DNA from: Thinopyrum elongatum
Taxonomy: Eukaryota; Streptophyta; Magnoliopsida; Poales; Poaceae
Reading direction: 5' to 3'
DNA: 64,000 nt
Assembly (NCBI GenBank): GCA_011799875.1
Contig: CM022302.1
Coordinates: forward strand, 318,846,144-318,910,143
The position numbers were made by a program, and so were the translations under genes. Shown piece by piece: positions 11,100 to 22,672 of the stretch. Within the stretch, counting starts at the first letter, position 1. Every line of letters begins with the position of its first letter. The notes below the pieces were generated by a model that was not told where the DNA came from, did no database searches, and worked only from the letters and a program-made list of their open reading frames with translations.

Positions 11100-11129
11100 G
11101 TGTCGCGTTAGCAGCATCCTGCAGTAGTG
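11100..11129. repeat. CACTA-type terminus
   Basis: The right end of the remnant closes with CAGTAGTG at 11122-11129, the inverse of CACTACTG. The next three bases, AAT, would be the target duplication, which cannot be confirmed without the left end. Confidence 0.5.
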
Positions 11130-11840
11130 AATACATCATTAATTTGCCAAATTTAGAAAAAAAATCGTCTCCGACGTCTAGGCTGCATGTGGCATCGTAC
11201 CTTTTATCCAAATGTAGCTATATACGGAATATGTTCATAAATTTAGGCCATGCCGACCGTGGTATGGTGAGATTGAACATACCGAGCACTCCCTAAATTC
11301 ATCTAGAATGGTGAGATAGAACTTCGTTTCCAACTGGCCGCGACCACACTTGCCCGATTTGTGATCACACTGTGGACACTTGAATGAAAACCATCGAATC
11401 AGCTAGAAGGAAAATGAATCCACGGCGATTTTCGCCGGTTGATTAACAGTGACGGACTGACTACAATAAGAGATGAGTGAATATTTCGCTAAATTAATTA
11501 CCTTCTACATGAGAAAAATCCCCGGCCCAATCCCGCAGAAAACCCCAATCGACCAGAGTCCAGAAAGTCGATGCAAATCGGTGCAGATAGGCGGCGGCAA
11601 GCGGTAGGGTAGAAATCCCGTGTCATTTGGAGCACGACCTCCACCTACCGACGACAGCCGTTGAGCTTAAGGGCGGCCGCCATGATAGAAGTTGATGAGG
11701 TGCAGAGTTGCGGGGGAGTGGGTGGCGAGTGGGTGGGGACGAAGTGGGCATGGGCTGAGGGTTTTATTTTTCCTTTTGGATGTGTGGGTGAACACACACG
11801 GTTCGCAGAGGCGACGGAGATGAACCGTGTGTGATAGTAA
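11130..11840. other. No gene seen; one strong hairpin
   Basis: No supported coding frame. A perfect 12-bp inverted repeat lies at 11793-11804 / 11822-11833 (CACACACGGTTC), around a 17-base loop. It leads directly into the 495-bp repeat. Confidence 0.55.
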
Positions 11841-13250
11841 ATCACCGAGATTGAAGGGGAATCCAAGTTTCCTTCCTCGTTTGTCATTCGGTTTTTTTCT
11901 ACGATCAACATACCCCCTCCAATGCAACGTGTTCAAATTTGGCATTTTTCCGGGCTCATTTACCATATTTAGGCGATTATGCGCCTTTTCTAGGCATTAA
12001 TGCACATAATTCAAATTCAAACAATTGGTGCATGAAAAAGTGCACAAAAACGGTCTAGAAAACCATGATCGTGGTATTTAGTAAATTCTCATGCCTTTAC
12101 AAGGAATGGGCAGAGATCTCAAGGATATGTGTGGCTAGAGTCAACAACAAACATTTCGTTTATTGGTTTTTTAACTATAGAAAAATGAAATACATGCTTG
12201 AAAAACATGACGTCTGGCATGGTGCCATGGTATGGCCTCACCATGCCCTGGTAAAATTTTGAGAAGGTTTGGCTTATGTCGCCATGCACGCCCTTCATAC
12301 ATCGAACCATCACTAAGGAAGTGTCATGGTTTCGAGAGGGAAATCACCAAGATTGAAGGGGAATCCAAATTTCCTTCGTCCTTTGTCCTTAGTTTTTTTC
12401 TATGATGAACATACACCCTGCAAATCACCGTGTTCAAAGTTGGCACTTTTCCGGGATCATTTACCATATTTAGGCGATTATGTGCATTTTCTAGGCATTA
12501 ATGCACATAATTCAAATTCCAACAATAAGTGCATGACACAAAAACGGTCTGGAAAACCATGCTCGTGGTATTTAGTAAATTCGCATGCCTTTTACAAGGA
12601 ATGCGTAGAGATTTCAAGGATATGTGTGGCAAGAGTCAACCGCAAATGTGTCGTTTATTGGTTTTTTAACTATAGAAAAATGAAATACATGCTTGAAAAA
12701 CATGACGCATGGCATGGTTCAATGGTATGGCCTCACCATGCCCTGGTAAAAAATTGAGAAGGTTTGGCTTATGTCATCATGCACGTCCTTCATAAATCAA
12801 ACCATCACCGAGGAAGATTCATGGTTTCGAGAGGGAAATCACCAAGATTGAAGGGGAATACAAATTTCCTTTGTCCTTTGTCCTTGAGTTTTTTTCTACG
12901 ATGAACATACACCCTGCAAATCACCGTGTTCAAATTTGGCACTTTTCCGGGCTCATTTACCATATTTAGGTGATTATGAGCATTTTCTAGCCATTTAGCG
13001 CATATAAATCCAATCCAGCTACAATTGCACAGGTGTGATGAGAGGTACGTGGATTGCCATTCGATCATGGTGCATCCTACGGTGAACACGCGCGATCCGC
13101 ATGGATGGGGTTCCGGCCAATCATAACGCAACACACAATAGGGTGAGCGCACACTGTTTCCAGAGGCGACGGAGATGAACCGTGTGCCATAATGAATGAC
13201 CAAGATTGTAGGGGAAGCCAATTTTCCTTTGTCATTTGTCCTTGAGCTCT
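11841..13250 (+). repeat. Tandem repeat with a unit of about 495-502 bp
   Basis: Copies begin at 11841, 12343 and 12838 at the phrase ATCACC(A/G)AGATTGAAGGGG. The first two are full length and the third is cut at about 13007. A fourth short piece (about 13194-13250) restarts with the same phrase. Upstream of both the first and the fourth piece sits the same GAGGCGACGGAGATGAACCG block, so the array is flanked by it. The frames inside each copy (for example the Tyr/Lys-rich NYRKMKYMLEKH) are shared because of the repeat and are not taken as genes. Confidence 0.85.
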
Positions 13251-13313
13251 TAAAACACCGCACTATATGGCTGTCCAGCCACTCCGCCCCAGAGCTCTCT
13301 CCAAGCGCCATTC

Positions 13314-13829
13314 ATGGCACCGCACCGCACAGTAACTGGTAAGGAAGCGATGGCATCCCGCCGCGCCAAGTTCCTTGCTGCCCGCGACCGCACACATGGT
13401 AAAGAAGCGATGGCATCCCGCCGCACCGAGTTCATCGCCGCCTGCGGCCGCACAGCTATGTGGGCGGACTTTGAAGCTGCCATGGCCGAATGGGTGGTGG
13501 ATCAAGAGGTAGCCAAATCCGCACAGAAGGAGCAGAAAAGGGAGAAAGCAGTCAAGAAAAGAGAGTCCCGCCACTGCAAGAAAGAAGAGGCCGCACGCTG
13601 TGCTGACGAGAGCTCGGCAGAGATCCAAGCACGATGGGCTGCCGCCGACAAGTCCGGGAAGGAGAACGACGGCGTCTGCCCAGCATGCCCTGATGCCTCC
13701 ACCTGCCAGGATCTCGGTGGTAGCTACCGCGACGCTGAAGAGAGCTGTGCAGAGATCCAAGCACGGTGGGCTGCCACCGACAAGGCCGGGAAGGAGAACG
13801 ATTACGCTTGGCCAGCATGTGAGAAGTAG
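13314..13829 (+). CDS. Small repeat-built charged protein, unidentified
   Basis: The open frame has 171 codons starting MAPHRTVTGKEAMASRR. It is made of two internal duplications: GKEAMASRR-x-FxAAxxRT at residues 9-26 and 29-46, and ESxAEIQARWAAxDKxGKEND at about residues 98-119 and 144-165. Between them is a Lys/Glu-rich helix (QKEQKREKAVKKRES) likely to form a coiled coil. No known domain is seen. It lies between the 495-bp array and the B3-like gene in the same orientation. It may be a transposon-borne or captured gene, or a decaying duplicate. Opposite-strand frames of similar length reflect the GC-rich sequence. Confidence 0.35.
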   Translation: MAPHRTVTGKEAMASRRAKFLAARDRTHGKEAMASRRTEFIAACGRTAMWADFEAAMAEWVVDQEVAKSAQKEQKREKAVKKRESRHCKKEEAARCADESSAEIQARWAAADKSGKENDGVCPACPDASTCQDLGGSYRDAEESCAEIQARWAATDKAGKENDYAWPACEK

Positions 13830-14922
13830 TTAGTGCGTGTGTTGCCCGTAAGTTTGTATAATTAATTACGAGCATCTACCAGTACTACTTACTAGTTTTA
13901 GAGCAAATTACTAGTACGTTAAGTTGGTACTATCTATTATTAGTGTACAATGTCGATAAGCGCATCTTTTTAGGGCTTTGAGCGTTGCTTAGCATGTGTT
14001 CACTGAAGTTTTGTAGCCGTACCACGGCCCTAAATCCTCCCGAAATGTCCGCCCGCAGCCACCCAAAACCGGACACGAGCTGGCCGCGGCTAGTTTTTAG
14101 TCCCACCTGGCTGCGCTAGTTGGCCGCACACCAGCTTAAATAGCCATGCCGGAGGATGGCAGCAAGGTTCTCTTTTGTTCCATAAGATCAATTCTGGCTA
14201 TGTGAGCGAGGAAGGTTCACACTTGATTGCATTTCATAAACCGATGATTGTTCATCGGGTGTCACCTTAGCCTCGTTCATGTACATTGAATAACCCTGCT
14301 ACAATGAAAGAGTTTTTTAAATTTGCAGGTGCGGCTGTAGATGCTCATAGATATAAGAATTACTAGAAGATCACAAAACATGTGGTTTCTATGGCGTACC
14401 CATGTGCGTTTTTTGCGTTAATGATCCATAAGTCAGTTACCTGTGTGATGTTTTCTAATAAATCAAGCGTACCATTGACCGATTTAATCAACTACATGTG
14501 TATATTTTTTTAGAGACGGGATCGGCCAATTTTCTCTTTTCTCGCACACGAGTATTTTACGCGCTTCGTCTGTGTTGTGTGTTTCCCCGCCCAAGTTTCA
14601 AGTTTTGCAGTGAAATTTTCATTAGGCGCGCAATTTCAGAAATTATTCCTCCCATCACATTTCTGCAGTATCTCCCCACCTTCGGCCCCCGTGACCCCCC
14701 CCCCCCCCCCCTCCCGGCAGTTCAAACCGCCGCCGCCGCAACCACAGCTTCAACCACCTTTATGTTCTGCCCGAGCATCATCGATCCAGTCAGGTAACCC
14801 ACTGATCTCTATCACGGCCCCGGCCTGGTTGCTTAAATGGTGTTTGCAAAACATCCTCATGCCTCCAAATCCCCACCTCCCCTACTCTATAGCATCGCCA
14901 TGCAAGCCCAACCACATATCAC
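13830..14922 (+). promoter_or_regulatory. Possible upstream region of the B3-like gene
   Basis: No coding sequence. A weak TATA-like TTAAATAG lies at 14136-14143. A run of 16 or more C (about 14696-14711) precedes a CTCCCGGCAG acceptor-like sequence, and the putative ATG is at 14923. The promoter assignment is inference from position only. Confidence 0.25.
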
Positions 14923-15071
14923 ATGGAGGTCGAGGAGCTGATGGTGGTCGATGGAGCGATGGCCACTGTGCGTGTTGATCCAGAGGAACACCTCGCCTCC
15001 GCCGACGACGACTTGGGGCGGGCTCTGGCCCAGATGAAGTGCCCCATCGACTACCCCCCAGGACTTACCAA
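14923..15071 (+). CDS. B3-like gene, first exon (module 1)
   Basis: It starts MEVEELMVVDGAMATVRV and continues with the module motif DPEEHLASADDDLGRALAQM. It ends ACCAA before GTATGA, a good plant donor. The ATG is the first in frame after the C-run. Confidence 0.5.
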
Positions 15072-16163
15072 GTATGATCTGACCAGCTCAATCTTACCAA
15101 TACTAGTTGAAATGGCTATGTTTTGTACAGTTGATGTATTAAGCATGTTGGTGCCTTGTTTATTTCAGTACTGCAAACTGTGTGATGTTCAAGTATGAAT
15201 TGTCCAGCTCAATTTCACCAATACCAGCAACAAACTTACAATACATGACTCAGGATGCTGTTAAGCATGTTGTAATTAACAGTTGTATCCAATTTTTAAT
15301 CTGTCCCTTTGCTACCTACTACTCTCCGCAATGAAGATATCACTAGAGATGCTATCATTTTATTTCCATTTGCTATTTTTGGTGGATGCTAACCTTGTTG
15401 TACTTAACATGCCTTTCCATGTACTTACGCAGGGCCATAACGGGTGGTGCTGTTGTTTGCCGTCCAGGTTAGCTGCACCCCATGTCTTACAGTATTTTAC
15501 ATCATTTGTGCAATTGCAGTCGAGCTTCTAACGTTTACTTGCTTCTTGTAGATACACATGTCAGCGGCACTGATCCACGCTTCGACCCGGAGGAACACCT
15601 CGCCTCTGCCGCCACTGACTTGGGGCGGGCTCTTGCCAAGATGAAGTGCCCCAGCAACTACCCCTCAGGACTTACCAAGTATGAACTGACTAGTTCAATC
15701 TTACCAATATCAGTTGCAATGGCTATGTTTTGTACGGTTGATGTATTAAGCATGTTGTAGTAATCAGGCCTAACATGTCTTAGCTATTTTCCATACCTTT
15801 TTATATACAACTGGGCCCTTCTCTGCTCTTGCAGCACTTGCCTTTCAATGTTTAACTCTGTCAATTGCATTTTTATCAGTACCAGTTTCAATGGCTATAC
15901 TAGGTTGCATGTAGTTAAAAGTGCCTTGTTATTTTCAGTACTGCACACTGTGTGATGTTCAAGTATGAACTGTCTAGCTCAATTTCACCAATACCAGCTA
16001 CAAACTTACAATACATGACTTAGTATGTTGTTAAGCCTGTTGTAATTAACAGTTGTATCCATTTTCTAATCTGTCCCTTTGCTACCGTGCTACTCTCCGC
16101 AATGAAGATATCACTAGAGATGTTGTCGTTTTATTTCCATTTGCTATTTTTGGTGGATGCTAA
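15072..16163 (+). repeat. Duplicated exon-intron modules, left part
   Basis: Module 1 (14.96-15.55 kb) and module 2 (15.55-16.16 kb, cut by element B) are direct copies. Each has the DPEEHLA exon, then an intron with ATGGCTATGTTTTGTAC and AAGCATGTTG. Next come a 24-base exon-like piece after TTTCAG (TACTGCA.ACTGTGTGATG), a CCGCAATGAAGATATCACTA block, and TTTGGTGGATGCTAA. Module 2 resumes at 49483 on the far side of the insertion. Confidence 0.8.
15552..15678 (+). CDS. B3-like gene, module 2 exon
   Basis: The acceptor CTTGTAG precedes it, and the translation reads THVSGTDPRFDPEEHLASAA, then LGRALAKMKC. The frame is intact. The donor is GTATGAAC. Confidence 0.5.
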
Positions 16164-17678
16164 TGATGACCCACAAGTATAGGTGATCAATCGTAGTCCT
16201 TTCGATAAGTAAGAGTGTCGAACCCAACGAGGAGCAGAAGGAAATGACAAGCGGTTTTCAGCAAGGTAATTTCTACAAGCACTGAAATTGTCGATAACAG
16301 GTAGTTTGATAGCAAGATAATTTGTAACAAGTAACAATAGTAACAATAAGTGCAGCAAGGTAGCCCAATCCTTTTTGTAGTAAAGGATAGGCCGGAACGG
16401 TTTCTGATAATAAGTAAAACATTCTCGAGGACACACGGGAATTTCATCTAGTCACTTTCATCATGTTTGTTTGATTCGCGTTCGCTACTTTGATAATTTG
16501 ATATGTGGGTGGACCGGTGCTTGGGTGTTGTTCTTACTTGAACAAGCCTCCCACTTATGATTAACCCCTCTCGCAAGCATCCGCAACAATGAAAGAAGAA
16601 TTAAGGTAAAATCTAACCATAGCATTAAACATGTGGATCCAAATCAGCCCCTTACAGAATAGCGCATAAACTAGGGTTTAAGCTTATGTCACTCTAGCAA
16701 CCCAACATCTAATAACTACTACACAATGCATTCCCTTAGGCCCAAAGATGTTGAAGTGTCATGTAGTCGACATTCACATAACTCCACTAAGGGAATCACA
16801 ACATACATATCGTCAAAATATCGAACGAATATCAAATTCACATGATTACTTGTAACATGACTTCTCCCGTGTCCTCAAGAACAAAAGCAACTACTCACAA
16901 ATCATATTCATGCTCAAGATTAGAGGAGTAATAAATATCATAATGGATCTGAACATATAATCTTCCACCAAATAAACCAACTAGCATCAACTACAAGATG
17001 TAATCAACACTACTAGTGACCCACACGTACCAATCTGAGGTTTTGATACAAAGATTGAACACAAGAGATGAACTAGGGTTTTGAGATGAGATGGTGCTGG
17101 TGAAGATGTTGATGAAGATTGATCCTCCCAAGGTGAGAGGGTTGTTGGTGATGACGATTGATTCGATTTCTCCCTCCCGGAGGGAAGTGTTCCCGGCGGA
17201 ATCGCTCCGCCGGAGAGCAAAAGTGCTCCTGCCCAAGTTCTGCCTCGAGACGGCGGCACTCCGTCCCGAAAGTCCTCCCTTTATTTTTTTCTAGGTCAAA
17301 AGACCTTATGTACCAGAAGATGGCACCGAAAGTGGGCCAAGGAGCCCACTACCCACCAAGGCGCGCCAGGGGGTGTAGGCGCGCCCTGGTGCCTAGTGGG
17401 CACCTGGGTGGCCCCCTCCGGCATTTCTTTTCTCCAATATTTTTTATATATTCCAAAATAGTTCTCCATCAAATTTCAGCTGATTTGGAGATGTGCAGAA
17501 TAGGTATCTCTGACATAGCTTTTTTAGGTCCAGAATTCCAGCTGCCGGTATTCTCCCTCTTTGTGTAAACCTTGCATATTATGAGAGAAAAGGCATTAGA
17601 ATTACTCCACAAAGTGTTATATTGAATAAAAACACTATAAATAACAGTAAGAAAACATGATGCAAAATGGATGTATCA
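16164..17678 (-). repeat. Element B, 3' LTR (left)
   Basis: It begins TGATGACCCACAAGTATAGG and ends GATGTATCA in plus-strand reading. It matches 47968-49482 throughout and contains the same GC-rich palindrome near 17340-17405. Confidence 0.9.
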
Positions 17679-17695
17679 ACTCCCCCAACCTTAGA
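17679..17695 (-). other. Polypurine tract of element B
   Basis: Read on the minus strand, a purine run (AGGTTGGGGGAGT) directly precedes the 3' LTR. The equivalent sequence is at 37157 in element C. Confidence 0.75.
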
Positions 17696-19224
17696 CCTCG
17701 CTTGTCCTCAAGCGAAAGCCGATATCGATAATCATGTCCACATGTTTAGAGAGAGAGGTGTCGATAAAACAAAAATACGAACATAGTAGCATCATGATCA
17801 TTATTATAACAGCAATAAACTTTATCATAAAACTTCTTATGAGCAAGTAACAATTCATCACAACATCGAAGTATAATGAATAAACTTTCTGGAAAACCAA
17901 CAAACTATGTTCTCAGTCAACTTTGCAATTGCAATTCATCATATTTTCAGGAAGGGTCTCATGTCGGAGCCTTTTGGCAAGTCCACATACTCAACCATCA
18001 TTTAATCTTCTATGATTGCTAACACTCACAACATATATATGGAGCAAAAGTTTCAGCCGAACACATAGAAAGATAGGGGCTTATAGTTTCGCCTCCCAAC
18101 TTATTCACCTCAAGGGTGATGTCAACAATAATAACTCATGATTACTCATATCCAACTGGATATATGTGCCTAGATCTTTCCCCACCACATGATGCTTGCA
18201 AAAGAGAAAATAAAAAGGAATAGAGGAGAACACTATTGACTCTTGCATAAAAAGTAAATACATAAAGTAAAAGATAGGCCCTTCGCAGAGTGAAGCGGAG
18301 GTTGTCATGCGCATTTTGGTTTTGGATGCACAATCTCTTAATGCAAAAGAACGTCAGGTTATATTGCCCCTTGTGATAAAAACCTTTATTATGCAGTCCG
18401 TCGCTTTTATTACTTTGCCATCATAAGTTTGTACAACTCTTATTTTCCCTTACAATAAAAGATCAAACATATTTAGAAGCAATTTTTATTGCTTTATGCA
18501 CCGATGACAACTTACTTGAAGGATCTTATTAAATTCATAGGTAGGTATGGTGGACTCTCAAAACATGAAATTGGGTTTAAGGTTTTTGGATGCACAAGTA
18601 GTATCTCTACTTAGTGCGGATTTTTGGCTAGCAAAGATATTGGGCAAGCACCACATGTTGGAGGATCTATGACAATATAACTTCTATGTGAATATGAACA
18701 GACATAAATCATTACGTTGTCTTCCTTGTCCAAAGTCAACAATTTGGGATAAAATATTTAATGGGGGCTCACAATCATAAAAGATGTCCAAGATAGTGTA
18801 TTTGCATGTGAATCTTCTCTTCCCTTATTAATTCTTTCATGAATTACATCATTGACTAATGCTATGTTTGTCAACTTTCAATAATTTTACCACTTATACT
18901 TTTCCTTATGTAATGTCATTACTTTCCATAAGATTAGCATATGATCTTTTTCATTATTTTCTTTATTTTGATTGAAACAAAAAGGTAAAGAAGCAAAAAC
19001 TCAAACTAAACTTTATTATATAACTCTCACTCGATTACATAGATAGATGGATCACGAAACTAGCACTCGAAAATAGATCATACTAAACTTTTATTCTACT
19101 AAAGCATGAAACAACTAAAGATTGAACTAAGATAGGTAAAGGTAATAAAAGTGATGGTGATACAATACCGGGACACCTCCTCCAAGCTTGGCACAAGCCA
19201 AGGGGAGTGCCCATACCCGTGTGC
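17696..19224 (-). other. Non-coding 3' region of element B
   Basis: AT-rich sequence with no supported frame, between the extra ORF and the purine tract. A parallel region of similar layout occurs in element C (37,170-38,696). Confidence 0.6.
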
Positions 19225-19638
19225 TTAAGTCTCCTTCTTTAGTGATGGTGGTGGTGATGAGGAAGTAGCATTCTTCTTCTCCAGCTTACGCTTGAGGATA
19301 AAATTTTCCTCCCTCAAGTCATCATTTTCTTGCTCAAGCTTCAATATCTTTTTGCATAGTGCCCTCTAGCTTTCCTGCATAAAACGGGACGGAATAAATT
19401 GGGTCTTAGATTTGTTTACTCCGTTTGGGAGACTTGACTTCTTGAATTCCACGTGCATATCTCCAGGCTGGGGTAATGGAACTTCATCATCATCTGAGGA
19501 GGCATCCTCCATCTCCTCCAAATCGGTGTCTTCCTCCTCATCTGTGGCCCATAGGTAGGGATAGGTATCCCTAAAGATATTTGGATCTGGAACCTGGTGG
19601 GAAACATTGCTCTCCCCATCTGAATATTGTGACGACAT
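19225..19638 (-). pseudogene. Extra ORF of element B (acidic, coiled-coil end)
   Basis: From ATG 19638 (MSSQYSDGES) the frame has an acidic middle (TDEEEDTDLEEMEDASSDDD). A TAG at 19366-19368 interrupts it, and it goes on in frame through a Leu/Glu/Lys heptad-like helix (KILKLEQENDDLREENFILK) to SSPPPSLKKET and stop at 19225. The position after pol corresponds to the third ORF of Athila-type elements, where an env-like protein may be encoded. No membrane segment is seen here, so env is not supported; a nuclear or particle-associated protein is possible. The element C frame at the same place shares only the C-terminal SPPPxxKKET. Confidence 0.55.
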
Positions 19639-19718
19639 ATTTTCAGACCTGCCAGAAAAATATCACGAAACAAGAACAGGGGAAATTTCCGCGATGCGGT
19701 GGTCAAATCGTTTGGGGG

Positions 19719-19955
19719 TATATATAAAGAATGTTTATCTTGGGAAACAAGTATACTACAGGAAAACAGAGTCGGGAAGGTCCTCGAGGGGCCCACAACC
19801 CACCAGGGCGCGCCAGGTGGGGCAGGCGTGCCCTGGTGCCTAGTGGGCACCTTGGTTGCCTTCTCGGGTGTTTCTTTTTTTTTTCTAATATTCCAAAACT
19901 GACAAAATATTTTTGCGGAATTTTTTGAGTCGTTTTACTTACCGTATCACGTACC
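19719..19955 (-). promoter_or_regulatory. LTR-like cassette with TATA before the extra ORF of element B
   Basis: On the minus strand, GTACGTGA (from 19954) is a donor-like site at the end of pol. Then come TTTTGGAATATTAG and a 24-base palindrome (arms 19791-19814 and 19825-19848, four mismatches, loop 10). Next are TTTATATATA (19719-19728) and a pyrimidine tract ending TTTCTGGCAG (acceptor at 19649), just before the ATG. The palindrome is nearly the same as the one in the element's LTR (49149-49206). Confidence 0.55.
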
Positions 19956-21202
19956 TCTTCCTTTTCAGGGTTCTGGAGTGTTCTAGAAGGTCTCTTTTAT
20001 GTATTCCTCCGGTGTCATGGTTTGAATAATATTAGTTTCAACATTAATAGGCATACCTAAAATATAGTGCTTAATTCTTTGTCCATTGACCACCTTCTGA
20101 TTAGTGCCTTCGGCATTATTGATTTTGATAGCTCCAGATCAATAAACTTCTTCAATGATATATTGTCCTTCCCACTTGGAGAGAAGTTTTCCTGCAAAAA
20201 ATCTAAAACAAGAATTGTACAATAGAACATATTCACCAACTTTGAATTCCCGCTTTTGGATTCTTTTGTCATGCCATCTTTGGACTTTTTCTTTGAATAG
20301 TTTGGCATTTTCATAAGCTTGGGTCCTCCATACATCTAGTGAGCTAATATCAAATAACCTATTTTCACCGGTAAGTTTGAAATCATAATTGAGTTCTTTA
20401 ATTTCCCAATATGCTTTATGTTATAACTCAAGAGGCAAGTGACATGCTTTTCCATAAACCATTTTGTATGGAGACATACCCATATGATTTTTATAAGCAG
20501 TTCTATAAGCCCATAGTGCATCATCAAGTTTCTTAGACCAATTTTTCCTAGATCTGTTAACAGTCTTTTGCAATATTAACTTTATTTCTCTATTGCTCAA
20601 CTCAACTTGACCACTAGATTGAGGGTGATAAGGGGATGCAATTCTATGGTTGACAACATATTTATCAAGCAATTTACGGAAAGCACCATGAATAAAATGT
20701 GAACCACCATCAGTCATTAAATATCTAGGGACTTCAAACCTCGGGAAAATAACTTCTTTCAATGTTTTAATGGAGGTGTTATGATCAGCACTACTAGTTG
20801 GAATAGCTTCTATCCACTTAGTGACATAATCAACAGCAACCAAAATATGAGCACACCCATTAGAGGAAGGAAAAGGTCCCATATAATCAAAGCCCAAAAC
20901 ATCAAATGGTTCAATAACAAGTGAATAATTCATAGGCATTTCCTGACGTTTACCAATATTACCAATTCTTTGACATTCATCACAAGATGAGACAAACTTA
21001 CAAGCATCTTTGAAAAGAGTAGGCCGATAAAAACCAAATTGTAATACCTTGTGTGCAGTTCTATCTCCTGCATGATGTCCTCCATAGGCTTCGGAGTGAC
21101 ATTTCCGTAGGATTTGTTCTTGTTCATGCCCAAGTATACAACGTCTAATAATACCATCTACTCCCTCTTTATAAAGATGTGGGTCATCCCAAAAGTAATG
21201 TC
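19956..21202 (-). pseudogene. Integrase region of element B pol
   Basis: On the minus strand this holds the DDE core: [12 protein letters not shown] with the first Asp, [14 protein letters not shown] with the second, and [17 protein letters not shown] with the Glu. The [11 protein letters not shown] motif follows. A TAA at about 20421 (LPLEL then stop, where the element C copy reads LELEHKAYW) and several frame changes break it. The downstream DNA-binding part (KRWHDK, SKWEGPY-type) is only partly recognisable. The enzyme would insert the cDNA into host DNA. Confidence 0.8.
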
Positions 21203-22078
21203 TTAAATCATAGAAGAATTTTTTTTCTTTTGTTGGTATGTGAAACTAGGTGGTATAAATTTAGCAACAATATAATTAGCATAGTCTGCATACCAAGGAG
21301 TACTATGAGAAGTATTTATGACAGCTAATTGCTCATCAGGGAAGCTATCATCAATAGGTAGTGGGTCATCAAGAATATTTTCTAACCTAGACAAGTTATC
21401 AGCTACGGGGTTCTCAGCTCCTTTCCTATCAGTGATGTGCAAGTCAAACTCTTGTAGCAAAAGAACCCACCTAATGAGTCTAGGTTTAGCATCTTTATTT
21501 TCCATAAGGTATTTAATAAAAGCATGATCAGTGTGAACAATTACTTTAGAATCAACTATGTAAGATCTGAATTTATCACAAGCAAACACAACTGCTAGAA
21601 ATTCTTTTTCAGTGGTAGCATAATTTCTTTGGGCACCGTCTAGAGTCTTACTAGCATAATGGATAACATTTAATTTCTTATCAACTCTCTGTCCTAGAAC
21701 AGCACCAACAGCATAATCACTAGCATCACACATAATTTCAAAAGGCAAGTTCCAATTAGGTTGTTGAACAATAGGTGCAGAAGTTAAGGCTTTCTTAAGT
21801 GTTTCAAAGGCTTCTACACAATCATCATCAAAAACAAATGGAACATCTTTTTGCAAGAGATTGGTAAGAGGCCTAGAAATATTAGAGAAGTCTTTAATAA
21901 ACCTCTTATAAAAACCAGCATCACTAAGTAAACTTTGAATACCTTTAATATCTTTAGGACATGGCATTTTCTCAATTGCATCAACTTTAGCTTTATCCAC
22001 CTCAATACCTCCCTCCGAAATTTTGTGCCCTAAGACAATACCGTCATTCACCATAAAGTGCCACTTCTCCCAATTCAA
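21203..22078 (-). pseudogene. RT thumb and RNase H of element B pol
   Basis: A 291-codon stretch includes the connection ([35 protein letters not shown]). RNase H follows with [36 protein letters not shown] and the [11 protein letters not shown]sp, and it runs to [10 protein letters not shown]. The stop at 21203 follows a small indel relative to the element C copy. RNase H removes the RNA template during reverse transcription. Confidence 0.85.
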
Positions 22079-22672
22079 GACAAGATTAGTTTGCTCACAT
22101 CTCTACAAAACTCGATCAAGGTTGCTTAAGCAATCATCAAAAGAAGTTTCGTAAACAGAAAAATCATCCATGAAAACCTCAACAATCTTTTCACAAAAGT
22201 CAGAGAATATAGTAGTCATACATCTTTGAAAGGTAGCGGGTGCATTGCATAAACCAAAAGTCTATAAGCATAAGTTCCAAAAGGGCAAGTAAAAGTGGTT
22301 TTCTCTTGATCAGGTTGTGATACGGGTATTTGAGAGAAACCAGAATATCCATCAAGAAAGAAAAAGTGTGTGTGCTCAGATAATCTTTCTAACATTTGAT
22401 CAATAAAAGGTAGAGGGTAATGATCCTTTCTAGTGGTTTTGTTTAATTTTCTGAAATCAAGTACCATGCTATAACCAGTCACAAATCTTTGTGGGATAAG
22501 TTCATTTTTATTGTTAGGAACAATAGTAATAGCTCCTTTATTAGGAACACAATGAACAGGACTTACCCATCTACTATCAGCTATAGGATAAATTATAACT
22601 GCTTCAGAAGCTTTAATATTTCAGTTCTTACCACTTCCTTCATCTTAGGGTTCAATCGTCGCTGATGATCAA
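22079..22672 (-). pseudogene. Reverse transcriptase of element B, C-proximal part
   Basis: Minus-strand pieces read VLDFRKLNKTTRKDHYPLPF, GYSGFSQIPVSQ and TTFTCPFGTYAYR. The catalytic FMDD region (about 22165) lies in another frame. Frameshifts separate the pieces. At 22672 the frame is cut by element C and resumes at 45879. Confidence 0.8.

Larger units (their letters stand above)
8236..11129. mobile_element. CACTA-like DNA transposon remnant
   Basis: The right end reads CCTGCAGTAGTG (to 11129). Reversed, this is CACTACTGCAGG, the 5'-CACTA start of this transposon class. Inside it are many copies of ATCGCACACG/CGTGTGCGAT in both orientations, as CACTA subterminal repeats have, and a tandem 84-bp array. 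A copy of the array unit (8485-8536) lies near the left edge. No matching left terminus is seen; the left side abuts the LTR of element A, so it is probably truncated there. A transposase was not recognised. Confidence 0.5.

Noticed and set aside
12326..13311. Frames of 143 and 168 codons within the 495-bp repeat
   Set aside because: The same frames recur with each repeat unit and change length by small indels; there is no domain.
13263..13875. Minus-strand frames of 165 and 107 codons opposite the 13,314 gene
   Set aside because: They are mirror frames of a GC-rich, repeat-built plus-strand frame; the plus frame has the internal repeats and charged helix.
16131..17294. Short frames in the B and C LTRs (also at 22,669-22,987, 44,290-44,674 and 48,794-49,265)
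   Set aside because: They recur in every LTR copy on both strands and have no conserved protein motif; they are LTR sequence.
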